Part shown: positions 1 to 8,150 of the stretch, piece after piece | Layout of the letters: every line of letters begins with the position of its first letter | Position numbering within the stretch: the stretch's first letter is position 1 | Origin: JAQBDA01 sp964525785 | GTDB taxonomy: Bacteria > Chloroflexota > Anaerolineae > Anaerolineales > UBA4823 | Assembly: GCA_964525785.1 (NCBI GenBank) | Contig: CAZGIX010000010.1 | Coordinates: 1 to 47,540, forward strand | DNA length: 47,540 nt | Direction: 5' to 3' | The notes under the pieces: generated by a model | Database searches by the model: none | Seen by the model: only the letters and a program-made list of their open reading frames with translations | Told to the model about the DNA's origin: nothing | Position numbers and translations under genes: made by a program

Positions 1-248
1 GGCAGGATATCCAGCTCACCCGGCTGGAGTTCGACCTGCTCAAGTACCTGGCAGAGCGCCCGGGAGTGCCCTGCGGTCGTTCGGACCTGGTGGATGTGGT
101 CTGGGGATACGAAGCCGGGGGCGATATCACCGATGGCGCGGTGAACACCTGCATTGCCAAGCTGCGCGCCAAGATCGAGCCCGACCCTGCCCGCCCGCGC
201 TATATCCTGTCTGTGCACGGGATAGGGTATAAGTTCAAAGAGGGCTGA
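1..248 (+). CDS. OmpR/PhoB-type response regulator, C-terminal part (5' end outside window)
   Basis: Only the winged-helix DNA-binding domain is in the window; the reading frame is open from base 3 to the TGA at 246-248, giving 81 residues. The sequence shows the usual trans_reg_C landmarks: LTRLEFDLLKYLAERPG at the first helices, then RSDLVDVVWGY, the recognition-helix region VNTCIAKLRAKIEPDP, and the C-terminal hairpin YILSVHGIGYKF. Proteins of this family bind direct repeats in promoters once the N-terminal receiver domain is phosphorylated. The receiver domain lies upstream of the window and cannot be checked. The histidine kinase starts 11 bases downstream on the same strand, so the two almost certainly form a two-component pair. 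The target genes cannot be read from this sequence. Confidence 0.93.
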   Translation, partial: QDIQLTRLEFDLLKYLAERPGVPCGRSDLVDVVWGYEAGGDITDGAVNTCIAKLRAKIEPDPARPRYILSVHGIGYKFKEG

Positions 249-259
249 TAGGAGGTGAT

Positions 260-1186
260 ATGCCGCCTGGCGGATCGTGGCTGAGGCTCACCCTGACGTT
301 CCCCTTTTGGGGGACGCTGATCACTGTCTTGGCCCTGGCTATCCTGCTGATCATCGGGGTGGTCTTATGGGTGAGGCGAGCCCGGCGTCAAAAAATACGT
401 CTGGAGGCCCTGGAGGTTGAGCTGCAGGAGCTGCGCAGCCAGGCGGTGCAGGCTGCAAGCGATACCTCTGGCGCGCCGAACAGCCCAGTGGAGAGCGCCT
501 ACCTGCAGTTTATCTACAACATCTCGCACGAAGTCGCCAATCCGCTGCAGAGCATGCAGACCAATCTGGATAACATGGCGCGCTGCACCCCGGAGGAGAC
601 CGCCCGCTGGAAGCAGTACCATGACCTGATAACGGCTGAGATCCGCCGCCTGAGCGAGCTGACCGAGAGCTTACGCCTGCTCTCGCGGCTGGAAGCGCCT
701 GGCGCGCCGGTCAAGCGCGAGCCGGTCAATCTCAAGGGTGTGATCGAGGGAGTGATGATGGCGCAGGTAGAGACCGCGGAGGCCAACGGGATGCGGCTGC
801 TCTATAACGGTCCTGAGCGCCCGGCGCGGGTATTGGGAGACCGTGACCACCTGCGGCAAGTGCTGCTCAACCTGGTAGACAACGGCATCAAATATGGGCG
901 TCCCGGGGGCGGTGAGGTGATCATCAACGTCCAGGAAGAAGGGCAGCGGCTGCTAGTCCGGGTTATCGACGATGGCATCGGTATCTCACCGGATGACCTG
1001 CCCTATGTTTTCGATACGGCTTACCAGGCGCCGCACACCGGCAGCCTGCGCCGCGCTGGCTCGGGCCTGGGATTGGCGATCGTCAAGAGGATCGTGGAGC
1101 AGCATGGCGGGCAAATCCGCATCCACAGCCAGCCGGGGCAGGGTACTACCGTGGCATTCGACTTACCGCTGTACGTACCTTCTTAG
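260..1186 (+). CDS. Sensor histidine kinase without an evident sensor domain
   Basis: 308 residues. One membrane segment lies at about residues 13-37, followed by a coiled-coil-like stretch (about 44-66), then HisKA with the H-box NISHEVANPL (phospho-acceptor His90) and a HATPase_c domain with N-box LLNLVDNGIKYG, G1 DDGIGIS and G2 GSGLGLAIVKR. All ATP-binding motifs look intact. There is no extracellular loop, HAMP or PAS domain, so the input is probably sensed in the membrane or through a partner. A GGAGGTGAT ribosome binding site lies immediately before the ATG. The gene sits 11 bp after the response regulator, which is its likely phosphorylation target. It ends 55 bp before the convergent ftsW-like gene, and no clear terminator is visible between them. 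Confidence 0.93.
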   Translation: MPPGGSWLRLTLTFPFWGTLITVLALAILLIIGVVLWVRRARRQKIRLEALEVELQELRSQAVQAASDTSGAPNSPVESAYLQFIYNISHEVANPLQSMQTNLDNMARCTPEETARWKQYHDLITAEIRRLSELTESLRLLSRLEAPGAPVKREPVNLKGVIEGVMMAQVETAEANGMRLLYNGPERPARVLGDRDHLRQVLLNLVDNGIKYGRPGGGEVIINVQEEGQRLLVRVIDDGIGISPDDLPYVFDTAYQAPHTGSLRRAGSGLGLAIVKRIVEQHGGQIRIHSQPGQGTTVAFDLPLYVPS

Positions 1187-1241
1187 AATTTATCCGACCC
1201 CACAAATAAAATTCAATTTTCGCTTAGTGGCTGCAAAGGTA

Positions 1242-3683
1242 TCAGGGATGGATTCCCAGGATTTGGCGGCCTATTTGCTGCGCGAGTGGTAGGTCGTCCG
1301 CTTCCAGGACGAGCGCCAAAGCCAGGGGCGTGCGAGTCGCACCCGGCAAGCTCCCGCTCACGTACCACGTGACCCCTTTTCCATTGCTCCCCTTTGATGA
1401 AGTTGAGTAGCTCCAGAATTGATCGGCCGGCTGTGTAAGGGTTTCTATACGGTCAGCGGCAGCACCGGCGGGGATGGCTTGTTCGGGCTCTTGAGACACG
1501 GGCAGCAGCACCCAGCCTGCGCTGGGGGTATTGACCGCACTGACCAGGGTCAGGGCGGGACGCAGGCCACCGGCGCTCAATGTGGCCGCGCCAAGAGCGG
1601 CCTGCAATGGGCTGAGCACAGATTGCGGCTCGTCTGTCAAATCCAGACCGCTGGATAGCACTTCGGAGTTGGCAGCATGGTCAAACCCATATGCTTCATA
1701 CCCTTCGAGGAAGAGGCTTTTGAATAAATCACCAGCAGGGTAGCGCCCCAGGGTGGCGCGATCCAGCAGCGGCGAGCTCTCATCCTGGAGGAGGCTTTCC
1801 CAGGCAGTATCGAGCTGATTTGAATCATATCCAGGATGGGAGGCCATCGCCAGTATCTCGCCGCTCTCAGGGTTGATCAGAACGGCGGCACCGGTGTAGC
1901 CATCCAGTGCCTGGTCGAGGCTGGCCTGCAGGTCGAGATCGAGGGTGGTGCGCACATCCAAACCTGGCGGCGGCTGCCCGTAAATGAGGAAGTTCCACCA
2001 TATATCCAGGCCCGGATTGCCGCGCAGCCCGCGCAGGTAATCATCCAGGCTGGCTTCGAGGCCGGCTTGCCCGTAGACAGGATGCGTATAGCCAAGGATT
2101 GGACTGAGCGGAGGGTAAGCTGTGCTGCGGACGTATTCTCCCGGCGTGCCGCTGGAGCTGTTGATGATGCGGTTGTTGCGATCCAGGATAGCACCGCGCC
2201 TGACATACCGATCGGCGATTGCCCGCCGCGGATTGTCCGTGCGAGCCAGCAAGTCTGGCGCTCGTTGGATAGCCCACCAACCGCTGACCAGAGCAGCCAG
2301 CCCCAGACCAGCGAATAGAAAAGCTGCCAGGTGGCGGTAGGGTAGGACCGGTAGGCTCGCATATGCCCGGGCTTCCTCGGATTGGTTGCTGATGTGCATC
2401 AAGATCAACAGGCTGAAGGTGGCGGTCAGCAGGGATGAACCACCGTAGGAGACAAATGGGAGCGTCACGCCTGTCAGGGGCAGCAGGCGGATGGTGCCTC
2501 CGATGATCAGGATGCTTTGACCGACCAGATAGATCGTAAGTCCAGCAGCCAGGTAGCGGTGAAAGCTGTCTGCAGAGCGCAGGGCAGCTCGCAGCCCGCG
2601 CTGCGCGATCAGTCCAAGCAGGATCAATACCGCGATAGCGCCAATCAGGCCGCTCTCCTCCACCAGCGCGGCGAAGATGAAATCGGAGTGCGAGATCGGG
2701 ACAAGGGAAGGCGCTCCCAATCCGGAGCCCCGGCCTATCAGCCCGCCGTTGGCGATGGCGATCAGCGACTGCACGATCTGGTAAGATCGCCCGCTGGGAT
2801 CCAGCCAGGGGTTGATCCATGCTTCGATCCGCAGGCGCACGACATCGAACAGCAGGTAGCCGGTTACCGCAGCAAGCAGAACAGCCAGGGCGCCAGATAA
2901 GACCACGCGTTTTTTGCCTGTGGCAATGTACAGCATGGCAGTATATAGAAAGAGAATAATGGATGCCGTACCCAGATCGCGTTGGACGATGAGCAAGATG
3001 AGCGCCAAACCGGTCATGATCAGCGTGGGCGCCAACAACGGCAGCAAGCGTGCATTCGCCTGGGACTGCCCTCCTTTATCCGCCTCAGCGCCTGTATCGC
3101 GGCTGGCGAGTCCAGCCAGATAAGCTGCCAGGTAGATCAGCAGCAGGATCTTCAAAGGCTCGGAAGGCTGCAAGTACACCCCGCAGCAGCCCAGCCACAT
3201 GCGCGGCCCAAAGCCAGAAGGATTGGTACCCAGAACGAGCGTCGCGGCGGTCAACAGGAGTCCGCCGGTCAACCAGACATACTTGTAGCGGCGCAGAAAA
3301 GCCAGATTGCCGGGTAGACGGGCTCCCACGGAGAAGATAGCCACTGCCAGGGCTGCCCAGATGGTCTGGCGCAGACCAAAGTATGGGGAGAGCCGCCACA
3401 CTGTCAGCGTACCCCAGGCAGCTAACAGCAGCGCAGCTGGCAGCAGAAATGGATCTACATGCGGCAGCCAGCGCCGGGAGGCAAAGTTGGCAGCGATAAA
3501 CAGCCCTAACCAGACAATTGCCGCGGCCCAATGTCCCCACCGGTAGCTGACATCCCAGCTGCGCAGCAGTGCGGCGGGGGAAATCGTCAGCGAAGCCGAG
3601 TACAGGACGATAAAAATAGCCGCTATGGTGGTGAGGCGACTTTGGATCTGTCCGTTAGAGAGAGGAATTATGCGGGATTGCAA
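1242..3683 (-). CDS. FtsW/RodA-type glycosyltransferase fused to a degenerate PBP transpeptidase domain
   Basis: 813 residues in two parts. Residues about 15-435 are a SEDS (FtsW/RodA/SpoVE) membrane protein with the conserved QPSEPLKI, VQRDLGTA, SHSDFIFAALVEESG and GVTLPFVSYGGSS motifs, including the Asp/Glu pair thought to be catalytic in lipid II polymerisation. After a further membrane segment (about 451-472) comes a class B PBP-like domain: RRGAILDRNNRI, YGQAGLEASLDDYLRG and GAAVLINPESGEILAMAS. At the SxxK position, where PBPs read PGSTFK, this protein reads AGDLFK (Asp652; the codon is GAT). The SxN region appears deleted, and KTG is replaced by KGSNGKG. The polymerase half therefore looks active and the transpeptidase half inactive. 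The start is TTG directly after an upstream in-frame stop, so an internal start is possible. It is last in a run with fhaA, fhaB and mtnP. Confidence 0.9.
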   Translation of the reverse strand: MQSRIIPLSNGQIQSRLTTIAAIFIVLYSASLTISPAALLRSWDVSYRWGHWAAAIVWLGLFIAANFASRRWLPHVDPFLLPAALLLAAWGTLTVWRLSPYFGLRQTIWAALAVAIFSVGARLPGNLAFLRRYKYVWLTGGLLLTAATLVLGTNPSGFGPRMWLGCCGVYLQPSEPLKILLLIYLAAYLAGLASRDTGAEADKGGQSQANARLLPLLAPTLIMTGLALILLIVQRDLGTASIILFLYTAMLYIATGKKRVVLSGALAVLLAAVTGYLLFDVVRLRIEAWINPWLDPSGRSYQIVQSLIAIANGGLIGRGSGLGAPSLVPISHSDFIFAALVEESGLIGAIAVLILLGLIAQRGLRAALRSADSFHRYLAAGLTIYLVGQSILIIGGTIRLLPLTGVTLPFVSYGGSSLLTATFSLLILMHISNQSEEARAYASLPVLPYRHLAAFLFAGLGLAALVSGWWAIQRAPDLLARTDNPRRAIADRYVRRGAILDRNNRIINSSSGTPGEYVRSTAYPPLSPILGYTHPVYGQAGLEASLDDYLRGLRGNPGLDIWWNFLIYGQPPPGLDVRTTLDLDLQASLDQALDGYTGAAVLINPESGEILAMASHPGYDSNQLDTAWESLLQDESSPLLDRATLGRYPAGDLFKSLFLEGYEAYGFDHAANSEVLSSGLDLTDEPQSVLSPLQAALGAATLSAGGLRPALTLVSAVNTPSAGWVLLPVSQEPEQAIPAGAAADRIETLTQPADQFWSYSTSSKGSNGKGVTWYVSGSLPGATRTPLALALVLEADDLPLAQQIGRQILGIHP

Positions 3684-3750
3684 TGTGTTTTACTTTGCTG
3701 AGGGCGATGCCCGGTCTATAGCTCCGGGCACAGCCATCATAGGGGTCATC

Positions 3751-4617
3751 CTATATCAAATACTTGCCGATCAGCAGCCCCAGCCTGTCTTTGGTATCGG
3801 GTGGGATTGCATCCGGATCGGTTATCATGGCAGTTGCCAGAGCGCTGCCGCACATGCAGGTGCGCTCTTCTCCCAGGCCCTTCACCAATTCGCGCACTGC
3901 TTGCTGGGCAAGCCCGGTGTTGCGATTGAGAATATCGATCACCATATCCACCGTCACTGCTTGCTCGCTGATATGCCAGACATCGTAGTCGGTGACATGG
4001 TTCATCACTGCGTAGCACATCTCGGCCTCACGCGCCAGGAAAGCTTCCGGAGCGGTGCTCATGTTGATGATCGACATGCCCCAGGAGCGGAAGGTGTTCG
4101 ATTCAGCCCGCGTGGAGAATCGCGGCCCTTCGATGGTGATCAATGCGCCGTTGGCATGGGCATTTCCCCCTGCATCGACCACAGCCTGGTAAACGTGCTT
4201 CGAGAGCTCCGGGCAAAATGGATCCGCGACGCTGATGTGCACCACCATACCGTCCCTGAAGAAGCTGCGGGGGCGCTGGTGTGTAAAATCCATGAGCTGG
4301 TCTGGGATAACAATCTCACCTGGGACGAAATCTTCCCGCAGCGAACCACAAGCGCTGATGCTCACCACCCGCTCTACCCCGATGGATTTTAGGGCGTAAA
4401 TATTCGCCTGGTACGGCACTTCGGAGGGTGAAATGAAGTGACCCTTGCCATGGCGGGCGAGGAATGCCACGCTTGTCCCTTCCAGCGTGCCCGTGACCAC
4501 TGGCGCACTTGGTTTACCGTAGGGGGTGTTCAGGTCGATTGTCTGGCAGTCTTGCAAGCCAGCCACGCTGTACAGCCCTGAGCCGCCGATGATGGCAATC
4601 TTGGGGTTCTGGTTCAT
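3751..4617 (-). CDS. mtnP: S-methyl-5'-thioadenosine phosphorylase (PNP/MTAP family)
   Basis: 288 residues from the ATG at 4617, which has GAGG a few bases upstream; the frame is open further upstream, but that extension overlaps the fhaB gene and is not needed. Family motifs are clear: IIGGSGLY near the N-terminus, FLARHGKGHFISPSEVPY, SACGSLREDFVPGEIVIPDQ, TIEGPRFSTRAES, and NMSTAPEAFLAREAEMCYA. These enzymes split 5'-methylthioadenosine with phosphate into adenine and 5-methylthioribose-1-phosphate, in polyamine and methionine salvage. Purine nucleoside phosphorylase or methylthioinosine activity cannot be excluded from sequence alone. The gene is 22 bp after fhaB and 67 bp before the FtsW fusion, an unexpected place for a salvage enzyme. 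Confidence 0.9.
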   Translation of the reverse strand: MNQNPKIAIIGGSGLYSVAGLQDCQTIDLNTPYGKPSAPVVTGTLEGTSVAFLARHGKGHFISPSEVPYQANIYALKSIGVERVVSISACGSLREDFVPGEIVIPDQLMDFTHQRPRSFFRDGMVVHISVADPFCPELSKHVYQAVVDAGGNAHANGALITIEGPRFSTRAESNTFRSWGMSIINMSTAPEAFLAREAEMCYAVMNHVTDYDVWHISEQAVTVDMVIDILNRNTGLAQQAVRELVKGLGEERTCMCGSALATAMITDPDAIPPDTKDRLGLLIGKYLI

Positions 4618-4639
4618 TGGGACCTCATTAACAGGATGA

Positions 4640-5101
4640 CTAAGAAAGCTCGGACAATTCGCTGGCGCTCTCCCCGGCAGGAGAATGGATGGTGATGGTG
4701 AACAGCGCCTGACCGCAACGCAGCCGGTCCCCACTGGCAATCACCAGCGGGGTCGAGACAGGCACCTGGTTCAAGAAGGTGCCGTTTGTCGAGCCCAGGT
4801 CTTCCACCCACCACTGTCCCTGACGGAAAATCAGGCGGGCATGTTGGGCGGAGACGGTTGTGTCATTGATCACGCAGTTGCAGGCTGGATCGCGACCGAT
4901 CGTAAACTCTGGCAGGATGAAGTGGTATGGGCGGATATCCTCACCATCCTGGTAAAGCAGCGCCAGCGGCGGCGGCTGCCTGCGCAGGGAAATGCCCTGC
5001 TGTTTCAGCTCCTGCCAGAGCAGGTGCAATGCCCATCCTAGAAAGGCATACAGGCAGGCAGCCATGAGCAAGCGCATGACTAACAAGATGGTCCCGCTCA
5101 T
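4640..5101 (-). CDS. Membrane-anchored FHA domain protein (FhaB-like)
   Basis: 153 residues. An N-terminal membrane helix (about residues 5-28) is followed by a short linker rich in Pro/Gln and a single FHA domain at about 64-138. The phosphothreonine-binding signature is present: FTIGRDPACNCVI, SAQHARL and LGSTNGTFLN. FHA domains bind phosphothreonine peptides made by Ser/Thr kinases. In Actinobacteria the equivalent FhaB (FipA) connects PknA/PknB signalling with the cell-division machinery; the same role here is inference. The start overlaps the end of the fhaA-like gene by 4 bp (ATGA), so the two are probably translationally coupled. No kinase gene lies in the window. Confidence 0.85.
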   Translation of the reverse strand: MSGTILLVMRLLMAACLYAFLGWALHLLWQELKQQGISLRRQPPPLALLYQDGEDIRPYHFILPEFTIGRDPACNCVINDTTVSAQHARLIFRQGQWWVEDLGSTNGTFLNQVPVSTPLVIASGDRLRCGQALFTITIHSPAGESASELSELS

Positions 5102-5886
5102 CCGGCACCATTGGGTGAAATTTCGTTTCCATCCGGTGAGTCGTATTTCTCAGTCTCGCCCGGCCAGGCTGCCTCTTGACCGTAGACCAATGGGTAGCCT
5201 GCCAGGGAGATCACGTCGCCGGGAAACAGGGTGTACTGGCTGATGCGCTGCTGGTTGACGTATGTCCCGCCGGTTGAATCCAGGTCGAAGATGACGAAGC
5301 GCCCATTGATCGCCCGCAGCTGGGCGTGCACACGCGAGATGCGCGGATCGTTGATGACCAGATGGTTATCTGGACGCCGGCCTATATTGATCACAGAGCT
5401 TTCCAGGGGAATGGTCTGTGTGCCATTCACGATCAAGAAAGCGCTTTGCGGGATATAGTGGACGCCTGACTCCGGTTCAATGAGGATATCCGTGGTATGG
5501 GTCAGCTTCTCCTGGCTGATTTGAGCGTTCACCTGGAACTGGTAGAGCGGCATCTCGGCATCTTCAACGATGCGGATGACCGGCGGGCTCAGAAAGCACA
5601 GCCCTGTTTCGTCTGCTGCTTCTTCCAGGCTGCGGGTCAGCTCGTCGAAAAAGGCCTCTTGCTGGCTCAGCAAGCCAGCCCGGCTGGGATGCACCTGTAA
5701 TGTGAATAAGTTCGGCGCGATCAGGTATCCGTCGGGGTGTTGTTTCGTCCCTCTCCGCAGGGCTGCCACCAGCTGGTGAGCCAAGTCATGCTCCAGGTCG
5801 TATTCTGGGAACAGGCGCGCCACGCTGCCTTCGATCAATACTTGCAGCCGCGTTTCCAACTGGTCAAGCTTTTGGAAAAATCTCAT
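5098..5886 (-). CDS. DUF3662 (FhaA N-terminal) plus FHA domain protein
   Basis: 262 residues. The N-terminal half (about 1-115, beginning FFQKLDQLETRLQVLIEG) matches the DUF3662/FhaA N-terminal domain. The C-terminal half holds an FHA domain at about 160-240 with INIGRRPDNHLVI, SRVHAQL and DSTGGTYVN. In mycobacteria FhaA interacts with MviN/MurJ-linked cell-wall control and is phosphorylated by PknB; the function here is inferred from the domain pair and from the downstream FHA and FtsW genes. GGAG lies 8 bases before the ATG, and a TATAAT box sits about 28 bp upstream. It is the first gene of the envelope cluster. Confidence 0.87.
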   Translation of the reverse strand: MRFFQKLDQLETRLQVLIEGSVARLFPEYDLEHDLAHQLVAALRRGTKQHPDGYLIAPNLFTLQVHPSRAGLLSQQEAFFDELTRSLEEAADETGLCFLSPPVIRIVEDAEMPLYQFQVNAQISQEKLTHTTDILIEPESGVHYIPQSAFLIVNGTQTIPLESSVINIGRRPDNHLVINDPRISRVHAQLRAINGRFVIFDLDSTGGTYVNQQRISQYTLFPGDVISLAGYPLVYGQEAAWPGETEKYDSPDGNEISPNGAG

Positions 5887-5914
5887 CTAGAGGACTCCAG
5901 CGTATCCGGGGGTT

Positions 5915-5920
5915 ATTATA
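5915..5920 (-). promoter_or_regulatory. -10 box of the fhaA-fhaB-mtnP-ftsW cluster
   Basis: A perfect TATAAT on the minus strand, preceded directly by TG, lies 28 bp before the fhaA-like ATG. No good -35 hexamer is seen at 16-18 bp spacing. The region is the divergent gap between the envelope cluster and archease-rtcB. Confidence 0.45.
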
Positions 5921-6080
5921 CAGGTCTTTTGCGTGATTGTGAAAGCCCCACACAGCCAGCTTATGGGGGGAGATCGAGGCTGCCAGTCGCAGCAGATATG
6001 TCACCAACAGCCGGATCCCTTTTGTAACGAGGGCCAGTGGCTATTATAAGGGGAAGCAGCTGGATCAGGCAAGCATGGGT

Positions 6081-6086
6081 TATAAT
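6081..6086 (+). promoter_or_regulatory. Probable -10 box for archease-rtcB
   Basis: TATAAT on the plus strand, 56 bp before the archease ATG, in an otherwise GC-rich divergent region. A second weaker TATTATAAG-like stretch is at about 6042-6050. No convincing -35 element is seen. Confidence 0.35.
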
Positions 6087-6142
6087 AATCGCGCCCTCAT
6101 GTGGAGCAGCTGACCAACCCAGCCATCGCCGGGAGGCATCCG

Positions 6143-6556
6143 ATGGACAAATCCAGGCAAGGCTATCGCGAACATGAGCACACCGCCGATTGGGAGCTGG
6201 AAGTATGGGCGGAATCCCTGCCCGCTCTATTTGAACAGGCGGCGCGCGGTATGTACGCGCTGGCTGGCGTGGTTATAAAACCGGGTCCCCGCCTGGAACA
6301 CAGGCTGGAGCTTCAGGCATTGGATAATGAATCCTTGCTGGTCAGCTTTCTGGGGGCACTCTTGTTCCTGAGTGAGACGCAGGGGTTGGCTTTTGACCGG
6401 TTCGAAATCCTACTGCAGGAAGGGAATTTGCAGGCGTCTGTGCAAGGAGCGCAGATTGCTGCGATCTCGAGGGAGATCAAAGCCGTCACTTACCATAATT
6501 TGCAGATCCTCGAGAGCCGGCGCGGCCTGGAAGCCAGGATCGTTTTCGATGTGTAG
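6143..6556 (+). CDS. Archease (RtcB cofactor)
   Basis: 137 residues from the ATG at 6143, chosen because GGGAGG lies six bases upstream; a longer GTG start at 6101 has no such site. The protein has the archease pattern: an N-terminal HEHTADWELEVWA strand with the conserved His/Asp, LPALFEQAARGMYALAG, LLVSFLGALLFLSETQG, and the C-terminal EIKAVTYHNLQI followed by a strand ending in Asp-Val. Archeases are small metal-binding proteins that speed up guanylylation and multiple turnover of the RtcB RNA ligase. The rtcB gene begins 15 bp downstream on the same strand, which is the strongest support for this function. Confidence 0.93.
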   Translation: MDKSRQGYREHEHTADWELEVWAESLPALFEQAARGMYALAGVVIKPGPRLEHRLELQALDNESLLVSFLGALLFLSETQGLAFDRFEILLQEGNLQASVQGAQIAAISREIKAVTYHNLQILESRRGLEARIVFDV

Positions 6557-6571
6557 GGCAGAGGTGCTGAA

Positions 6572-8023
6572 ATGGTGGATCTCAAGGACTTGATAAAGAT
6601 CAGCGATTACGAATGGGAAATCCCTCGCTCATTTCGCGGTGATATGAGGGTCCCGGTGCGCCTGTTCGCTACCCGGCGTTTGCTGGAAGCCGTCATGGAC
6701 GATAAATCTCTGGAACAAGCGGTCAATTCGGCGACCCTACCGGGATTGGTCGGGCATGTGGTTGTGATGCCGGATATGCATCAGGGGTATGGGTTCCCGA
6801 TCGGGGGCGTGGCTGCTACTCGCTATCCCGATGGGGTTATCTCCCCCGGCGGGATCGGCTACGATATAAACTGTGGGGTGCGCCTGCTGGGATCGCAGAT
6901 CGAGTTCGAGGAAGCAAAAGGGCACCTGGACAGGCTGGCATCAGCCTTAGACGAGAACTGCCCCAGCGGTGTAGGCACCAAAGGACACGTGCGCGTGGAT
7001 GATGCAGAGTTGGACCGCGTGTGCCGGGAAGGCAGCCGGTGGGCGCAGAAGAAAGGCTACGCCAGCGAAGCGGACCTCCGTCGCACCGAGGAAAATGGGC
7101 GCCTGGAGGGCGCCGATCCAGGAGCGGTCAGCAAGCATGCCAAGGAACGCGGCCGGGCTCAGATCGGCACCCTCGGGGCCGGCAACCACTTTATCGAGGT
7201 GGACGTGGTTGACCAGATCTTCGATGCCGAAGCCGCGGCTGCGATGGGATTGGTGGAAGGCAGCCTGGCGGTGCAGATCCACTGCGGCTCGCGCGGCTTT
7301 GGACACCAGATCTGCACCGATTACGTCCAGGAGTTCCAGGGTGCGGTGCGGCGCTATAATATCCAGCTGCCGGACCGCGAGCTGGTTTGCGCACCGCTCA
7401 CTTCGCCAGAGGGCCAGAGCTACCTGGCTGCCATGCGCTGTGCAGCCAACTATGCTTTTGCCAACCGCCAGGTGCTGGCGCACTTCGCCCGCAAAGCCTT
7501 CGAAGAGGTGCTGGCAGGCAAGGTGCACAACTGGCACCTGCACCAGGTGTATGATATCGCCCACAACATGGGTAAGATCGAGACGCACGAGATCGACGGC
7601 CAGCGCATCAAGGTGTGCGTGCACCGCAAGGGAGCCACACGCGCCTTCGGGCCCGGATTCGAGGGGCTGCCAGAGGAATACCGCCAGATCGGCCAGCCGG
7701 TGCTGGTGCCGGGGAGCATGGGCACTGCTTCGTGGGTGCTGGTTGGGACTGAAGAAAGCATGCAGCGTTCCTTTGGTTCGAGCTGCCATGGAGCCGGCCG
7801 GGTGATGAGCCGCGCCAAAGCCAAGAAATCGGTGCGCGGTGAAACGCTCAAATCGGAACTGCAAGCCAGCGGGATAAGCGTGCGCGCCGGATCGCTGGCT
7901 GGTCTGGCAGAGGAAGCCCCTCAGGCATATAAGGATGTCGATGACGTGGTTGCCACCGTCAGCGGCGCGGGGATCGCCCGCAAGGTGGCCCGCCTGGTGC
8001 CGGTAGCGGTTATCAAGGGTTGA
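6572..8023 (+). CDS. rtcB: RNA-splicing ligase RtcB
   Basis: 483 residues, normal length. RtcB joins RNA 2',3'-cyclic phosphate or 3'-phosphate ends to 5'-OH ends using GTP and Mn2+. Visible motifs include MPDMHQGYGFPIGGVAA, GIGYDINCGVRLL (metal-binding Asp and Cys), GTLGAGNHFIEVD, QIHCGSRGFGH and YDIAHNMGK (metal-binding His residues), VHRKGATRAFGPG, GSMGTASWVL, and SSCHGAGR, whose His is guanylylated. All look intact. AGAGGTG precedes the ATG. It forms a two-gene operon with archease. Without tRNA introns in view, the likely role is repair of RNA cut by ribotoxins; this is inference. Confidence 0.97.
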   Translation: MVDLKDLIKISDYEWEIPRSFRGDMRVPVRLFATRRLLEAVMDDKSLEQAVNSATLPGLVGHVVVMPDMHQGYGFPIGGVAATRYPDGVISPGGIGYDINCGVRLLGSQIEFEEAKGHLDRLASALDENCPSGVGTKGHVRVDDAELDRVCREGSRWAQKKGYASEADLRRTEENGRLEGADPGAVSKHAKERGRAQIGTLGAGNHFIEVDVVDQIFDAEAAAAMGLVEGSLAVQIHCGSRGFGHQICTDYVQEFQGAVRRYNIQLPDRELVCAPLTSPEGQSYLAAMRCAANYAFANRQVLAHFARKAFEEVLAGKVHNWHLHQVYDIAHNMGKIETHEIDGQRIKVCVHRKGATRAFGPGFEGLPEEYRQIGQPVLVPGSMGTASWVLVGTEESMQRSFGSSCHGAGRVMSRAKAKKSVRGETLKSELQASGISVRAGSLAGLAEEAPQAYKDVDDVVATVSGAGIARKVARLVPVAVIKG

Positions 8024-8150
8024 TGGGACCTGCCCGGGAACTTTCACTGCGTACGCAGCGTCATTCCGGCAGGTGGATGGATAGCCGTCCGGATTTCAGC
8101 GGTTGCCACATTTACAAGGCCGGCATTCCAGTCATAAAAAGGAGAAAAGC

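Noticed and set aside
3625..4392. Plus-strand open frame (255 codons) opposite mtnP
   Set aside because: mtnP has unmistakable motifs on the minus strand; the other frame is a shadow.
6947..8047. Long minus-strand open frame (366 codons) opposite rtcB
   Set aside because: rtcB is fully conserved on the other strand; the antisense frame has His/Ala-rich low-complexity content and no ribosome binding site.
8047..8058. Perfect 12-bp palindrome CTGCGTACGCAG between rtcB and the lipoprotein gene
   Set aside because: Too short and GC-rich to be more than suggestive, with no promoter element near it.
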